Of a stretch of DNA of 64,000 nucleotides, positions 55,338 to 64,000 are shown piece after piece. The stretch spans positions 62,001-126,000 of the forward strand of contig NZ_BJCF01000006.1 in the NCBI RefSeq assembly GCF_005402965.1. Direction: 5' to 3'. Each line of letters opens with the position of its first letter. Within the stretch, counting starts at the first letter, position 1. The stretch comes from Dolichospermum planctonicum (GTDB taxonomy: Bacteria; Cyanobacteriota; Cyanobacteriia; Cyanobacteriales; Nostocaceae). Position numbers and translations under genes: made by a program. The notes under the pieces are model-generated. The model had not been told where the DNA came from. It was given only the letters and a program-made list of their open reading frames with translations, and made no database searches.

Positions 55338-55973
55338 ATGAATGTCGCAGCTAATCTTAAACCTGTAAACATAAATAGCCCCCAAAATTCCCAGGGAATA
55401 CATGAGATTTTGGATACTTTACCAGATCCAGCCATCCATGGACAGGTATGTCCACGGAAAACTAGAACAGAAATAGATCTAATGTTACTAGCAATTGAAG
55501 CCTTAGAACTGGGCGGTTCGGAAGCGATTTTGTCTTTAGCTGAAGAATTAGACCTGAAAGGAATTATCAAAAATCGGGTAAACTTATGGCGGATGAGAGC
55601 TTCTAACCCCATGCGGAAAGCGCATAGTCGCCGCCCTTTAGATATTTTAGAGGCTAAAGCCTTAGTAGTGATTGCTTGCTACATTGCTAGGCGGTTAACA
55701 GTTACCATCCGTCAACTACTAACTATATACCAACAATTAGACCAAAAGCAGATTCCCCTAGAACAAAATTTAAGATTAGCTAATTACCTAGAAAGGTTTA
55801 GAGCGCATTTTAAAAGTCGGATGAATTACCGTCGTTCCGGTGTAATAGCATTAAATTCTGATGATAAATTAGATGAACTAGCTATAAACCTATTAGGAAA
55901 ATTACTATTTTGCACAGGTACAGCGGGAATGCAGCGGTACTGGATTTCTCTTTTTGATGGTGAAGTAGAGTAA
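55338..55973 (+). CDS. DUF3038 family protein
   Basis: A 211-residue soluble, largely helical protein from the ATG at 55338 (MNVAANLKPVN). Key segments are EIDLMLLAIEALELGGSEAI and RRPLDILEAKALVVIA, with DELAINLLGKLLFCTG toward the end. I recognise it as the DUF3038 family, limited to cyanobacteria, whose gene normally neighbours a DUF4335 gene, as here. Function unknown. Confidence 0.8.
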   Translation: MNVAANLKPVNINSPQNSQGIHEILDTLPDPAIHGQVCPRKTRTEIDLMLLAIEALELGGSEAILSLAEELDLKGIIKNRVNLWRMRASNPMRKAHSRRPLDILEAKALVVIACYIARRLTVTIRQLLTIYQQLDQKQIPLEQNLRLANYLERFRAHFKSRMNYRRSGVIALNSDDKLDELAINLLGKLLFCTGTAGMQRYWISLFDGEVE

Positions 55974-56175
55974 AGAAAAGTCAATAACCCTACCCTAAAA
56001 AGGTAGTTAACTAGTTAATTATTTGCTAACTTTCGCCAACTAACGCTATGATTCTCTCATGGCATACATACCACTCGGAAAATGTTTAATTTAACGACAT
56101 TGAGTCATTAAATTAAACGCGCTATCCCTCCCCTGGTTGCTTCGCACCAACCAGGAGTATCTCGCAGAAAACAAG

Positions 56176-57642
56176 ATGAATATCCAACGTAAATATAGTT
56201 TGCCTAATTGTACCCTGCTCCTAGAAGGGTTAAGCGACATAACACGGACGGCTAACTTTCAAGAACTGCGTCCAGAACTATCTATACTGGTAAATGCAGA
56301 ATGCTATTTATCCAGTCACACTCAACCCATAGTTGGGGGCAGGGAATTTTTTGAAAGTTTAGTTACAGCCGTCAGTAATTACGTCCAAGAGGTTTTAGCC
56401 CAAGAAGTTTTAAGTAAAATACCAGGATACCATAGTCAAAAATTTGACAATCAAAATCAGGAATCAGAGTTAGTAGAATTACAAAAAATAGACGGTAACA
56501 GTCACAGATTAATTGTGCATTCGGAAATCACACAAGACAACCTTGGAGGGAACACTAACGAAGGAAAACCCATTGAAATTATCCTGAACACAGTCCAATT
56601 ATTTGATTTAGTTGAAGCTGTAGATCAGTTTTTTGCTGATAGCCAAACTTTACCAGAATTATGCTTAGAATTGCACCCAGTTACCCACAGCTATGGTGGT
56701 TCAAGTCAAATTTTCCGCAAACAAGCAATTCCAGCGACAGTAGGCATATCCAGTCTAGCCTTGGCCGCATTAGCCTGTTTCTTGATTCCTATCCCTCAAG
56801 TCCGTCCACCGGAAGTCAAACCAGAGGAACAGTCCAGCGCTACAATACCCACAACTGCACCTCAAGCATCAACCTCTGCCCCCCTTAATCCCCCCTTGCC
56901 AAAGGGGGAGGCAGCAACCCCCATAGCCACAGAAACGACTGCTCCTATTGTAGCTAAAGATTTAGAAGCACTTTTAAAGACTGTACCAGAGATCACAGAT
57001 TCATCCCAATTACGGGCATTAAATCGCCAAGTTTATAATCAAATTAATCCAGCTTGGACAAATCGCTCAGAATTACCAGAGGATTTAGTTTATCGTTTAG
57101 GTGTCGCTGCTGATGGTAGTATTATTGGTTACAAATCTGTTAATCGGGCGGCCAGTGATGCAATAGAAAAAACACCACTGCCTAAACTGCTGTATAATCC
57201 TGCCAATGCAAAAGCCAATGAATCCATTGCTCAATTCAAAGTCGTCTTTACTCAAACAGGTATTTTACAAATTAGTCCTTGGGGAGGATACGCTAAAACA
57301 CCCGAAGTAGTTGGCGAGAAAATTACTGAAACCAGTCAAATCAAAGATCTAAATCAAAAGTTGTATAGTACAATTCGTCAAAATTGGAGTAATCGTCCCA
57401 CCTTCACCAGTGAATTAAAATATCGAGTCGCTGTGAATAAAGAAGGTGTTATCGCTGACTATGAACCACTTAATCAAGTTGCTTTTGACCATTTTCGAGA
57501 AACACCTCTTCCCCAGCTATTTCAATCGGTTTATGGATCGAATGTAGCCGCACCGAACAACAAAGAACCTCTTGCTCATTTTAAAGTAGTATTTACACCT
57601 AAAGGTGAATTAGAAGTAACTCCTTTCTCAGGATACAGATAA
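56176..57642 (+). CDS. DUF4335 family protein with one membrane helix
   Basis: A 488-residue protein from ATG 56176 (MNIQRKYSLPNCTLLLEGLSD). The first ~190 residues form the DUF4335 domain. A membrane helix follows (about 195-212), then a Pro/Thr/Ala-rich linker with a repeat-derived stretch (NPPLPKGEAA), and two tandem copies of a ~110-residue domain (each with LNRQVYNQINPAWTNR- or LNQKLYSTIRQNWSNR-type starts). The DUF3038 gene is upstream. The two proteins likely act together at the membrane; the activity is unknown. Confidence 0.75.
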   Translation: MNIQRKYSLPNCTLLLEGLSDITRTANFQELRPELSILVNAECYLSSHTQPIVGGREFFESLVTAVSNYVQEVLAQEVLSKIPGYHSQKFDNQNQESELVELQKIDGNSHRLIVHSEITQDNLGGNTNEGKPIEIILNTVQLFDLVEAVDQFFADSQTLPELCLELHPVTHSYGGSSQIFRKQAIPATVGISSLALAALACFLIPIPQVRPPEVKPEEQSSATIPTTAPQASTSAPLNPPLPKGEAATPIATETTAPIVAKDLEALLKTVPEITDSSQLRALNRQVYNQINPAWTNRSELPEDLVYRLGVAADGSIIGYKSVNRAASDAIEKTPLPKLLYNPANAKANESIAQFKVVFTQTGILQISPWGGYAKTPEVVGEKITETSQIKDLNQKLYSTIRQNWSNRPTFTSELKYRVAVNKEGVIADYEPLNQVAFDHFRETPLPQLFQSVYGSNVAAPNNKEPLAHFKVVFTPKGELEVTPFSGYR

Positions 57643-57957
57643 GTAGTCGTGCAAAATAAATTTCATATTCAGGAGAGGTGACAGGTGAGAGGTGAGAGGT
57701 GACAGGTTAGAGGTGACAGGTTAGAGGTGAGAGGTGACAGGTGACAGGTGACAGGTGAGAGGTGAGAGGTGAGAGGTGACAGGTGACAGGTTAGAGGTGA
57801 CAGGTTAGAAGTGACAGGTGCTACGCCACGGGGACAGACGAGAGATACAGAGATTTCTTTCTATCGTTTTCGCAAATGTGCAATTAATTTTGCCCAGGTA
57901 CTTAATTGTCGGTTGGGTTGTCTGTGGGGAAACAATCATCCCCCTGTTACCTAAACT
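57643..57957. repeat. Tandem gtgacag/gtgagag repeats and spacer
   Basis: The stretch 57674-57820 is filled by 7-bp units gtgacag, gtgagag and variants. At 57819-57836 the inverted core of the 31.8-kb array occurs (tgctacgccac). After it comes ordinary spacer to the stop of the FHA-PBP gene; no gene is seen. Confidence 0.8.
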
Positions 57958-60228
57958 CTACTTAGTAATTTTACCCATATAATTACCCCAAAGTTGTGCG
58001 GCTTGGGCGCTGCTACCAGATGTCGGGGAATTATTATCGTTTCCTAGCCAAATACCGGTAACAAGTTGACGACTGGGAATAAAGCCAATAAACCAGAGAT
58101 CAACATTATCATTTGTTGTCCCGGTTTTACCTGCTTCCCCTAAACCAATAGCCGCGCTACGTCCTGTCCCATTACTAATTACCCCCTGCATTAAAGTAGT
58201 CATTTGATTGGCAACTGCTGGTTTTAGCACTTGTTTATTACCATCTGGATTTTGATCAAAAGAGTAAATAACACGACAGGTTTCTCTATCTTTGAGATTC
58301 TGACAGTCACTACTGTCCAAAATTCTACTAATAGCATGAGGAGGATTCCAGACCCCACGATTACCAATTGCCCCAAAAGCACCGGTCATTTCTAAAACAT
58401 TAACTACACTTTGACCTAAGACCAAACCGGGTACTTGTTCAAGATTAGACCTCACACCCAAACGCTGGGCCATGTCCACCACTTTATTCAAGCCAATTTC
58501 CTTCGCTACCCGTAAAGCTATAGGATTTTCTGAAAGTGCCAAACCAGTAGCTATGTCTAAACTACCACCAGCGCCAGCCCGGCAGGGTTTATAGGTAAAG
58601 CCTTGCCAACGTAAGGGATTACAGGAATAACTTGTATAAGGAGAAATACCTTTTTCTAGGGCCGCAGCGTAGGCAAAAATTTTAAAAGTAGAACCGGGTT
58701 GTCGTTGGGCTTGTACAGCGCGATTAAACTGGCTTTTTCTGTAATCAGTCCCCCCCACCATAGCCACAATACTGCCAGTTTTCGAGTTCAGAGTTACCAA
58801 CCCCCCTTGAGAAAAACCCAAATTTGAGCCGGCTTGAGAAATGGACTTTTTTAACTCGATTTCAGCCTGAGCTTGAATACCCGGATCTAATTGGGTTTCA
58901 ATGATATAGTTACCTTCTCTGGCCGCAGCCGGACCGAGTTTTGATATCAGTTCTTGAAAGACATAATCATAAAAATATGGTGCAATGGTTTTAGCTTGTG
59001 TTTCGCAGACTTTAGGACTGATTTGCACCGTCGAACGGCGGGCCCGGTTAGCTTCTGCTTGGGTAATTTTACCCATTTCCAGCATTCGTTTCACGACTCG
59101 ATTTCGATAATCAGCAGCTCCGAGTTTGCGCGGACCTGTTCCACAAAAATCAAAGGCATTGGGAGCGGGCAAAATTCCTACTAAAGTCGCTGCTTCTGCT
59201 AGAGTTAATTCCTTGGCTGATTTACTGAAATAATATTTAGCAGCATCCTCAAAACCTGAGGTATCTGCACCTAAAAATACCCGGTTTAAGTAAGTTAGTA
59301 AAATATCATCTTTGCTGTAAAACGTTTCTAATTTGAGGGAGACAACAACTTCTTTTAATTTGCGTTCTAAGGAATCTTGACTACCGACATATTCACGGAA
59401 TAAACTGCGAGCTACTTGTTGGGTAACTGTACTCGCTCCTTGTTGAAAATCACCGCTACGACTGTTAATGAATACGGCTCGCAACACACCCAAAGGATCT
59501 ACACCAAAGTGCCAATAATAACGACTATCCTCGGAAGCGACCACAGCAGCAGCCAAATAGGGTCCAAAGTCGGATAACTTTTTTAAATCTACGTGAGCGA
59601 TATTCCGAGGTTCACGGAGTGGGGTTGAGCCATCACGAGCATAGACAACCACGGGAGCCCGTGTGGCTGTAGGTAAGGGTCTAACGGAAAATTTTAGCCA
59701 TTCCGCACCTATAGCTAAAGCTGTCAACGCAGTGACACCAACAACACCATAAGCTGTCCACGTAGCAGCTTGCTGATGCCAAGGGGGTGGATCAATGTAT
59801 TCCAGACGTACAGAAGCGGCTAGTTCGGGGGGACCCAAGGTAATTACATCACCATGGCGCATTTCCAGGGCATTTATCCGTCTTTTGCCAAGATATATGC
59901 CATTGGTGGAGTTTTCATCCTTGATGGTGAAAATGGGAGAGTTTTGGGTAGAATCCCGCGACAGTGAGAGATGAATTTGGCTGACAACTTGGTTACGGAC
60001 GACGATATCACAGGATTTAGAACTACGTCCCAGAAGATAGCGATCGCCTAATAACGGATATTCTAAGGTTTGATTGACTCCGGCATCATAGACCAATAGT
60101 TTCGGTACTTTGGCATTGGGTTTGAGTGCCAACTTGGAAAAATCAACTCTAGCTTGAATGGTATTTACTGCTTGAGTCAGTTGACCAAGTAGAGTTTTTG
60201 GCTTTTGAGGAGATTGGGGTGAACTCAT
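57958..60228 (-). CDS. FHA-containing class A penicillin-binding protein (PBP1a type)
   Basis: A 756-residue bifunctional murein synthase. An FHA domain (about 55-145; LLGRSSKSCDIVV, NSTNGIYLGKRRI) precedes a membrane helix (about 158-178). The glycosyltransferase domain follows (VVASEDSRYYWHFGVDP, then GASTVTQQVAR). The transpeptidase domain has SxxK in RQPGSTFKIF, SxN in ALSENPIAL, and KTG in EAGKTGTTND. FHA reads phosphothreonine, so it links wall synthesis with Ser/Thr kinase signals. The start is ATG 60228; the ATG 33 bases upstream would overlap lspA. Confidence 0.9.
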   Translation of the reverse strand: MSSPQSPQKPKTLLGQLTQAVNTIQARVDFSKLALKPNAKVPKLLVYDAGVNQTLEYPLLGDRYLLGRSSKSCDIVVRNQVVSQIHLSLSRDSTQNSPIFTIKDENSTNGIYLGKRRINALEMRHGDVITLGPPELAASVRLEYIDPPPWHQQAATWTAYGVVGVTALTALAIGAEWLKFSVRPLPTATRAPVVVYARDGSTPLREPRNIAHVDLKKLSDFGPYLAAAVVASEDSRYYWHFGVDPLGVLRAVFINSRSGDFQQGASTVTQQVARSLFREYVGSQDSLERKLKEVVVSLKLETFYSKDDILLTYLNRVFLGADTSGFEDAAKYYFSKSAKELTLAEAATLVGILPAPNAFDFCGTGPRKLGAADYRNRVVKRMLEMGKITQAEANRARRSTVQISPKVCETQAKTIAPYFYDYVFQELISKLGPAAAREGNYIIETQLDPGIQAQAEIELKKSISQAGSNLGFSQGGLVTLNSKTGSIVAMVGGTDYRKSQFNRAVQAQRQPGSTFKIFAYAAALEKGISPYTSYSCNPLRWQGFTYKPCRAGAGGSLDIATGLALSENPIALRVAKEIGLNKVVDMAQRLGVRSNLEQVPGLVLGQSVVNVLEMTGAFGAIGNRGVWNPPHAISRILDSSDCQNLKDRETCRVIYSFDQNPDGNKQVLKPAVANQMTTLMQGVISNGTGRSAAIGLGEAGKTGTTNDNVDLWFIGFIPSRQLVTGIWLGNDNNSPTSGSSAQAAQLWGNYMGKITK

Positions 60229-60236
60229 AAACAATT

Positions 60237-60698
60237 TTAGTGGCTTGGTGTTTTTTGCCATGAGGCAATTAACAGGCAGACAATTCCTACACTAATAAAA
60301 GAATCAGCCATATTAAATACGGCAAAATTAATTAACCGAAAATCGAGGAAGTCAACGACGTACCCCAATCTAAATCTATCAATACCATTGCCTATTGCTC
60401 CTCCTAAAATCAAACCATAACCCACTTGATCCCAAAAACTTAACAATGGTCCGCACAATGCAATGGTGATCAATATTAAACTTACACCTAAAGATAGCCA
60501 GCGTAACCACTCTACTTTGCCACTTAACAAACTAAAAGCTGCTCCTGTATTGGTAACATAAGTGAAATGAAATATATTCCGCAGTAATGGCAGTGTTTGT
60601 CCTAATTTAAAGGTTTGCACTACCCAGTATTTTGTTAGTTGATCTAATGAGAATGCCATAGAAGCAGCAATCCAGAAGTAGCGGTTTTTTATACCCAT
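60237..60698 (-). CDS. lspA: Lipoprotein signal peptidase (SPase II)
   Basis: A 153-residue membrane aspartic protease that cleaves signal peptides from prolipoproteins. Four helices are seen. Catalytic Asp residues are in GNGIDRFRLGYVVDFLDF and VFNMADSFI. I choose ATG 60698 (MGIKNRYFW); the upstream frame is repeat-derived sequence. It lies 8 bp before the FHA-PBP gene, probably in one transcript, and after bioY. Confidence 0.93.
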   Translation of the reverse strand: MGIKNRYFWIAASMAFSLDQLTKYWVVQTFKLGQTLPLLRNIFHFTYVTNTGAAFSLLSGKVEWLRWLSLGVSLILITIALCGPLLSFWDQVGYGLILGGAIGNGIDRFRLGYVVDFLDFRLINFAVFNMADSFISVGIVCLLIASWQKTPSH

Positions 60699-60774
60699 GA
60701 TAAATTTTTCGGTTGTCTGTTGTCCGTTGTCCGTTGTTTTTCTTGATTGATGACTAATGACCAATAACCACTGA

Positions 60775-61362
60775 CTAATAAAACATTATATGTCGTAGCA
60801 CATAGGCTACTATGGTGACAGCACAAACAACTACTAGTTGTCCTGGTAGTGCAAAGCAAGAGTATTTAAGAATAGCCTGCATCAGAGATAGATTTTCTGT
60901 TGCTTTCCAGGGCAAAATATAACTGATAGTTAAATAAGCAATACCGCATAAGTGAACAGTTAATAAGCCACAAATACAACTAAAAGCTAGAGTTTCCAGT
61001 CGGGGTCTAGCTTTAAAAGCTAAATAACCACAAATCCAAGCTCCAGGAATAAAACCCAATAAATACCCAAACTGAGATAGTTTAACATAACCGATACCGC
61101 CTCCTTCTGCAAATACAGGTAATAAGGTTAATCCCATGACTAAATAGGCAATTTGTGAGAGCGCCCCAGAATTTTGACCTCCTAAACAACCTACCAGCAG
61201 CACTGCACCAATTTGATAGCTGACACCTAATGAAAGGGTTTGAATTCCGTGCTGACTCCAGTTCCAAGGAGAGGTAAGACCATAAGCTTCTAGGAAAGTA
61301 CCACCCATTGTCAGGAGCAAGCCTATCATAGACCATAGTAGTTGATTCGATGCAGCAAACAT
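60775..61362 (-). CDS. bioY: Biotin transporter BioY
   Basis: A 195-residue S-component with about six helices that binds biotin for ECF-type uptake. GVSYQIGAVLLVGCLGG, LPVFAEGGGIGY, YLLGFIPGAWICGYLA and the C-terminal LPGQLVVVCAV show the BioY fold. Energising subunits are not nearby; cyanobacterial BioY may use shared ones or act alone. It is upstream of lspA on the same strand. Confidence 0.88.
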   Translation of the reverse strand: MFAASNQLLWSMIGLLLTMGGTFLEAYGLTSPWNWSQHGIQTLSLGVSYQIGAVLLVGCLGGQNSGALSQIAYLVMGLTLLPVFAEGGGIGYVKLSQFGYLLGFIPGAWICGYLAFKARPRLETLAFSCICGLLTVHLCGIAYLTISYILPWKATENLSLMQAILKYSCFALPGQLVVVCAVTIVAYVLRHIMFY

Positions 61363-61416
61363 TTATTCGGTGATAGGGTTGATTGACATGAGGGGAATAA
61401 ATAGATTTTTTCGTTT

Positions 61417-61446
61417 CTTAACCGCTGGTTTACCTTTTATTGGTAT
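61417..61446 (+). promoter_or_regulatory. Candidate Pho box upstream of pstS
   Basis: Three 8-bp units spaced by 3 bp (cttaaccg, gtttacct, attggtat) lie about 40 bp before the pstS start. The first two match the cyanobacterial PhoB/SphR consensus cttaacct well, the third poorly. The exact 11-bp period and location support a phosphate-responsive site; binding is inferred. Confidence 0.45.
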
Positions 61447-61487
61447 GTTGGTAACGTTTATCTCAAACTTAACAAAAATTAACACTA

Positions 61488-62627
61488 ATGCTATTACGTT
61501 CTGATGCAATCAAAAATCATCGCTTTACAGCTTCAATATCCATATTAGCACTAGCGTTCAGTCTATCTGCTTGCGGCCAAAACTCGTCAGAAAATAATAA
61601 AACCTCTAGTTCTGATAAACTAGACTTAGGGGGTAATGTGGAGTTAACGGGTGCTGGTGCTTCTTTTCCTTCACCACTGTATCAAACTTGGTTTGCGGAA
61701 TTAAATAAAAAATATCCCAATTTAAAAGTTAACTATCAGTCGGTTGGTAGTGGCGCTGGTGTTGAACAGTTTACTAAAGGAACAGTAGATTTTGGTGCCA
61801 GTGATGTGGCCATGAAGGATGAAGAAATTCAGGAGATACCCGCAGATAAAGGTGTAATATTATTACCTGTTACTGCCGGGAGTATTGTCCTCGCTTATAA
61901 TTTACCAGATGTTCCTCAACTCAAACTACCACGAACAGTTTATACTGATATTTTACTAGGTAAAATCAAATTTTGGGATGATCCGGCGATCGCTAAAGCC
62001 AATCCTGGTGCTAAATTACCAAAAGAGGCAATTAAAGTCATTTATCGTGCTGACGGTAGCGGTACTACAGGTGTTTTTACCAAACATCTTAGCGCCATTA
62101 GTCCAGAATGGAAAACTCAAGTAGGTGACGGGAAAAGTGTAAAATGGCCTGTAGGCATTGGAGCAAAAGGAAATGAAGGTGTTACCGCTCAAATTCTCCA
62201 AACTCCTGCTTCCATTGGTTATATTGAATATAGCTACGCTAAACAAAGTAATCTCAAATTTGCATCTTTAGAAAATAAAGCCAAACAGTTTGTTTCCCCT
62301 TCTGAAGAGTCAGCATCAAAAACCTTAGCATCTGTGACTTTACCAGAGAATCTTCGCGTTTTTATTTCTGACCCAGAAGGTGCAGATTCTTACCCAATTG
62401 TTACTTACACTTGGATTCTGGCATATAAAAAATATACTGATGCTAACAAAGCTAAAGCCGTAGAAGCAACTATTGAGTATGCTTTAACAGATGGACAAAA
62501 GTTAGCGGCTGAGTTAGGGTATGTTCCTTTACCAGTAAATGTAATTGCCAAAGTGGCGGCAGCAGCTGATAAAATTAGTTCTGACTATAAAATTTCTGTT
62601 GGTGCTAATTCTCAACCTGGCAAGTAA
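61488..62627 (+). CDS. pstS: Phosphate ABC transporter substrate-binding protein PstS
   Basis: A 379-residue periplasmic phosphate-binding lipoprotein. The lipobox LSAC ends at Cys29, so the mature protein should be lipid-anchored, linking with lspA. TGAGASFPSPLYQTW, the phosphate-binding region VGSGAGVEQF and RADGSGTTGVFTKHL are clear, with GYIEYSYA near the C-terminus. It is the first gene of pstS-pstC-pstA. A candidate Pho box lies upstream. Confidence 0.95.
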   Translation: MLLRSDAIKNHRFTASISILALAFSLSACGQNSSENNKTSSSDKLDLGGNVELTGAGASFPSPLYQTWFAELNKKYPNLKVNYQSVGSGAGVEQFTKGTVDFGASDVAMKDEEIQEIPADKGVILLPVTAGSIVLAYNLPDVPQLKLPRTVYTDILLGKIKFWDDPAIAKANPGAKLPKEAIKVIYRADGSGTTGVFTKHLSAISPEWKTQVGDGKSVKWPVGIGAKGNEGVTAQILQTPASIGYIEYSYAKQSNLKFASLENKAKQFVSPSEESASKTLASVTLPENLRVFISDPEGADSYPIVTYTWILAYKKYTDANKAKAVEATIEYALTDGQKLAAELGYVPLPVNVIAKVAAAADKISSDYKISVGANSQPGK

Positions 62628-62774
62628 GCAAAAATTTAATTTTAGCATACTTGATTTTCGGCATTATTCCTCATTTAAGTCTTACAATCCTGATTTTTTA
62701 ACTAAACCGTGTTGGTTTTTAGGAGACTTAATTTTTTGGTATTATTCCTGATTTAACTCTTACAATCCGTATTC

Positions 62775-63725
62775 ATGGCTACAAATTTTTTAGAAACTGC
62801 CTTGGCAGCAAAAAAGCGCTCTGAAATGGACAGAAATCTAGATCGGAGCTTTATTTGGTTAACTCGGATTTTTGCTCTGGCAATTGCTGCTACTTTATTA
62901 TGGATTGCTTTACAAGTTGCCATTGCTGCTTGGCCTGCTATCCAAAAATTCGGGATTAATTTCCTAATGGGCAGTAGTTGGAATCCTGTTAATAATGAGT
63001 ATGGGGTACTACCTGCTATTTACGGAACTCTGATGAGTTCTTTGATTGGACTAATTTTAGCAGTTCCTATTGGTGTGGGAACGGCGATTTTATTGAGTGA
63101 GGATTTTCTTCCTTCTCAAGTAAGATTGGTACTAGTATTTTTAGTAGAACTGCTGGCCGCTATTCCTAGTGTTGTTTATGGAGTCTGGGGAATTTTTGTT
63201 TTAATCCCAATTTTAACTAATTTGGGTAAATGGCTGCATCATTATCTCGGTTGGCTACCAATTTTTAGCTCCTCTCCCACAGGTCCTGGAATGCTACCCG
63301 CCGGGGTAATCTTAGCAATTATGACTTTACCAATCATTACTGCTATTTCTCGTGATGCTTTAATTTCTGTACCTTCTAGTTTACGTCAAGCGGCGCTAGG
63401 AATTGGTGCAACCCGTTGGGAAACCATTTTTCAAGTTATTATCCCTGCGGCTTTTTCTGGTATTGTCAGTGCGGTAATGTTGGCTCTGGGTAGAGCTATG
63501 GGTGAAACCATGGCTGTAACAATGTTAATCGGCAATGCCAATAATATCAATATCTCTTTTTTAGCACCATCTAATACCATTTCTTCTCTACTAGCAAATC
63601 AGTTTGCTGAAGCTAGTGGCTTACAAGTTTCTGCTTTAATGTATGCAGCTTTAGTTCTATTTATATTGACGCTAATAGTCAATATTCTAGCAGAGTTTAT
63701 TGTAACGCGCGTACAAAGACTATAA
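62775..63725 (+). CDS. pstC: Phosphate ABC transporter permease PstC
   Basis: A 316-residue inner membrane permease with six helices. The start is polar (EMDRNLDRSFIWLTRIFALA). VEWxx-type region GVLPAIYGTLMSSLIGL and the EAA-like loop VPSSLRQAALGIGATRWETI, then IPAAFSGIVSAVMLALGRAMGETMAV, are typical of PstC. It pairs with PstA and PstB for high-affinity uptake. 147 bp separate it from pstS. Confidence 0.95.
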   Translation: MATNFLETALAAKKRSEMDRNLDRSFIWLTRIFALAIAATLLWIALQVAIAAWPAIQKFGINFLMGSSWNPVNNEYGVLPAIYGTLMSSLIGLILAVPIGVGTAILLSEDFLPSQVRLVLVFLVELLAAIPSVVYGVWGIFVLIPILTNLGKWLHHYLGWLPIFSSSPTGPGMLPAGVILAIMTLPIITAISRDALISVPSSLRQAALGIGATRWETIFQVIIPAAFSGIVSAVMLALGRAMGETMAVTMLIGNANNINISFLAPSNTISSLLANQFAEASGLQVSALMYAALVLFILTLIVNILAEFIVTRVQRL

Positions 63726-63749
63726 ATTTAATATTCAATATTCGGCTCT

Positions 63750-63770
63750 CCGACTTCTTAAAGAAGTTGG
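63750..63770 (+). repeat. Hairpin between pstC and pstA
   Basis: The arms ccgacttctt and aagaagttgg pair with a single G-U and a 1-base loop. It belongs to the same family as the hairpin at 30390. It could attenuate read-through or protect the pstSC message. Confidence 0.6.
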
Positions 63771-63817
63771 GTATATATCTGGAATCTGTCTTGTACAATA
63801 CAGTAATAGGTTAGATT

Positions 63818-64000
63818 ATGACTTCTTCTTTTCCGCAAAGAAGCCTGACTCGTTCCCCTTTGTCTTCTCGGACATTATTTAATACGGTGATGACTGTATT
63901 AGCTTTTATATGTGGAATATTGGCACTTATTCCTTTGTTAGCAGTGCTTTATTATGTGATAATTAGAGGATTTAGTAGCTTAAATTTAAGTGTTTTCACT
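63818..64000 (+). CDS. pstA: Phosphate ABC transporter permease PstA, 3' end cut by window
   Basis: The 61 visible codons start MTSSFPQRSLTRSPLSSRTL and run into a hydrophobic helix (LAFICGILALIPLLAVLYYVI) followed by a short loop. The location directly after pstC and the N-terminal shape fit PstA. The permease core lies beyond the window, so the call rests on context. Confidence 0.85.
   Translation, partial: MTSSFPQRSLTRSPLSSRTLFNTVMTVLAFICGILALIPLLAVLYYVIIRGFSSLNLSVFT

Overview
The window reads as chromosomal DNA of a filamentous, probably heterocyst-forming cyanobacterium of the Nostocales (Anabaena/Dolichospermum/Nostoc-like). Evidence: AT-rich DNA, many HIP1 octamers (gcgatcgc), 7-bp and 8-bp short tandem repeats between genes, and cyanobacterial marker genes (ycf46, ycf35, sqdB/sqdX, cyanoexosortase, DUF3038/DUF4335, DUF2499/DUF3593, DUF3143). 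This is inference; there is no rRNA here. I saw no tRNA, rRNA or CRISPR array.

Layout. 0-1.6 kb: end of uppS, a DUF3143 gene and a membrane J-protein. 1.7-8.7 kb: a four-gene minus-strand operon coding for a vWA membrane protein, a large tubulin/FtsZ-like GTPase, a MotA/ExbB-like protein with a long coiled tail, and a MotB/OmpA-like protein. It looks like an ion-driven or envelope-spanning machine and is the most unusual system in the window. 9-13.2 kb: Uma2 nuclease, dnaJ-like gene, dnaK. 13.5-15 kb: decayed exosortase substrate, decayed RAYT transposase, HicBA toxin-antitoxin. 15.3-22.9 kb: thioredoxin, pyruvate dehydrogenase E2, cyanoexosortase with an HpsJ-like partner, YlqD, acyl-ACP synthetase. 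23-30 kb: two related small hydrophobic proteins, recQ, DUF29, and a NACHT-HEAT (NLR-like) protein separated from its N-terminal module by one in-frame TGA. 30-37.5 kb: DUF427, RHH-TOBE regulator, hisA, DUF2499/DUF3593, csaB, Uma2, a VapBC pair whose toxin gene carries a MITE, a C5 DNA methyltransferase and an Rpn nuclease relic. 37.5-44.4 kb: outer-membrane cluster purC-bamA-lpxC-fabZ-lpxA-lpxB. 45-48.6 kb: small genes and sulfolipid genes sqdX/sqdB. 49-52.3 kb: RHH gene, ycf46, ycf35, HicAB. 52.7-64 kb: PD-(D/E)XK-like protein, an oligopeptide-type permease, apt, DUF3038/DUF4335, FHA-PBP1a, lspA, bioY, and the phosphate transport genes pstS-pstC-pstA (pstA runs off the end).

Themes: envelope building (uppS, LPS, BamA, PBP, LspA, sulfolipid, exosortase) is mixed with accessory, conflict-type genes (tubulin/Mot module, NLR-like gene, TA pairs, methyltransferase, Uma2 nucleases). 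Many accessory genes are decayed, which points to active turnover by small mobile elements.
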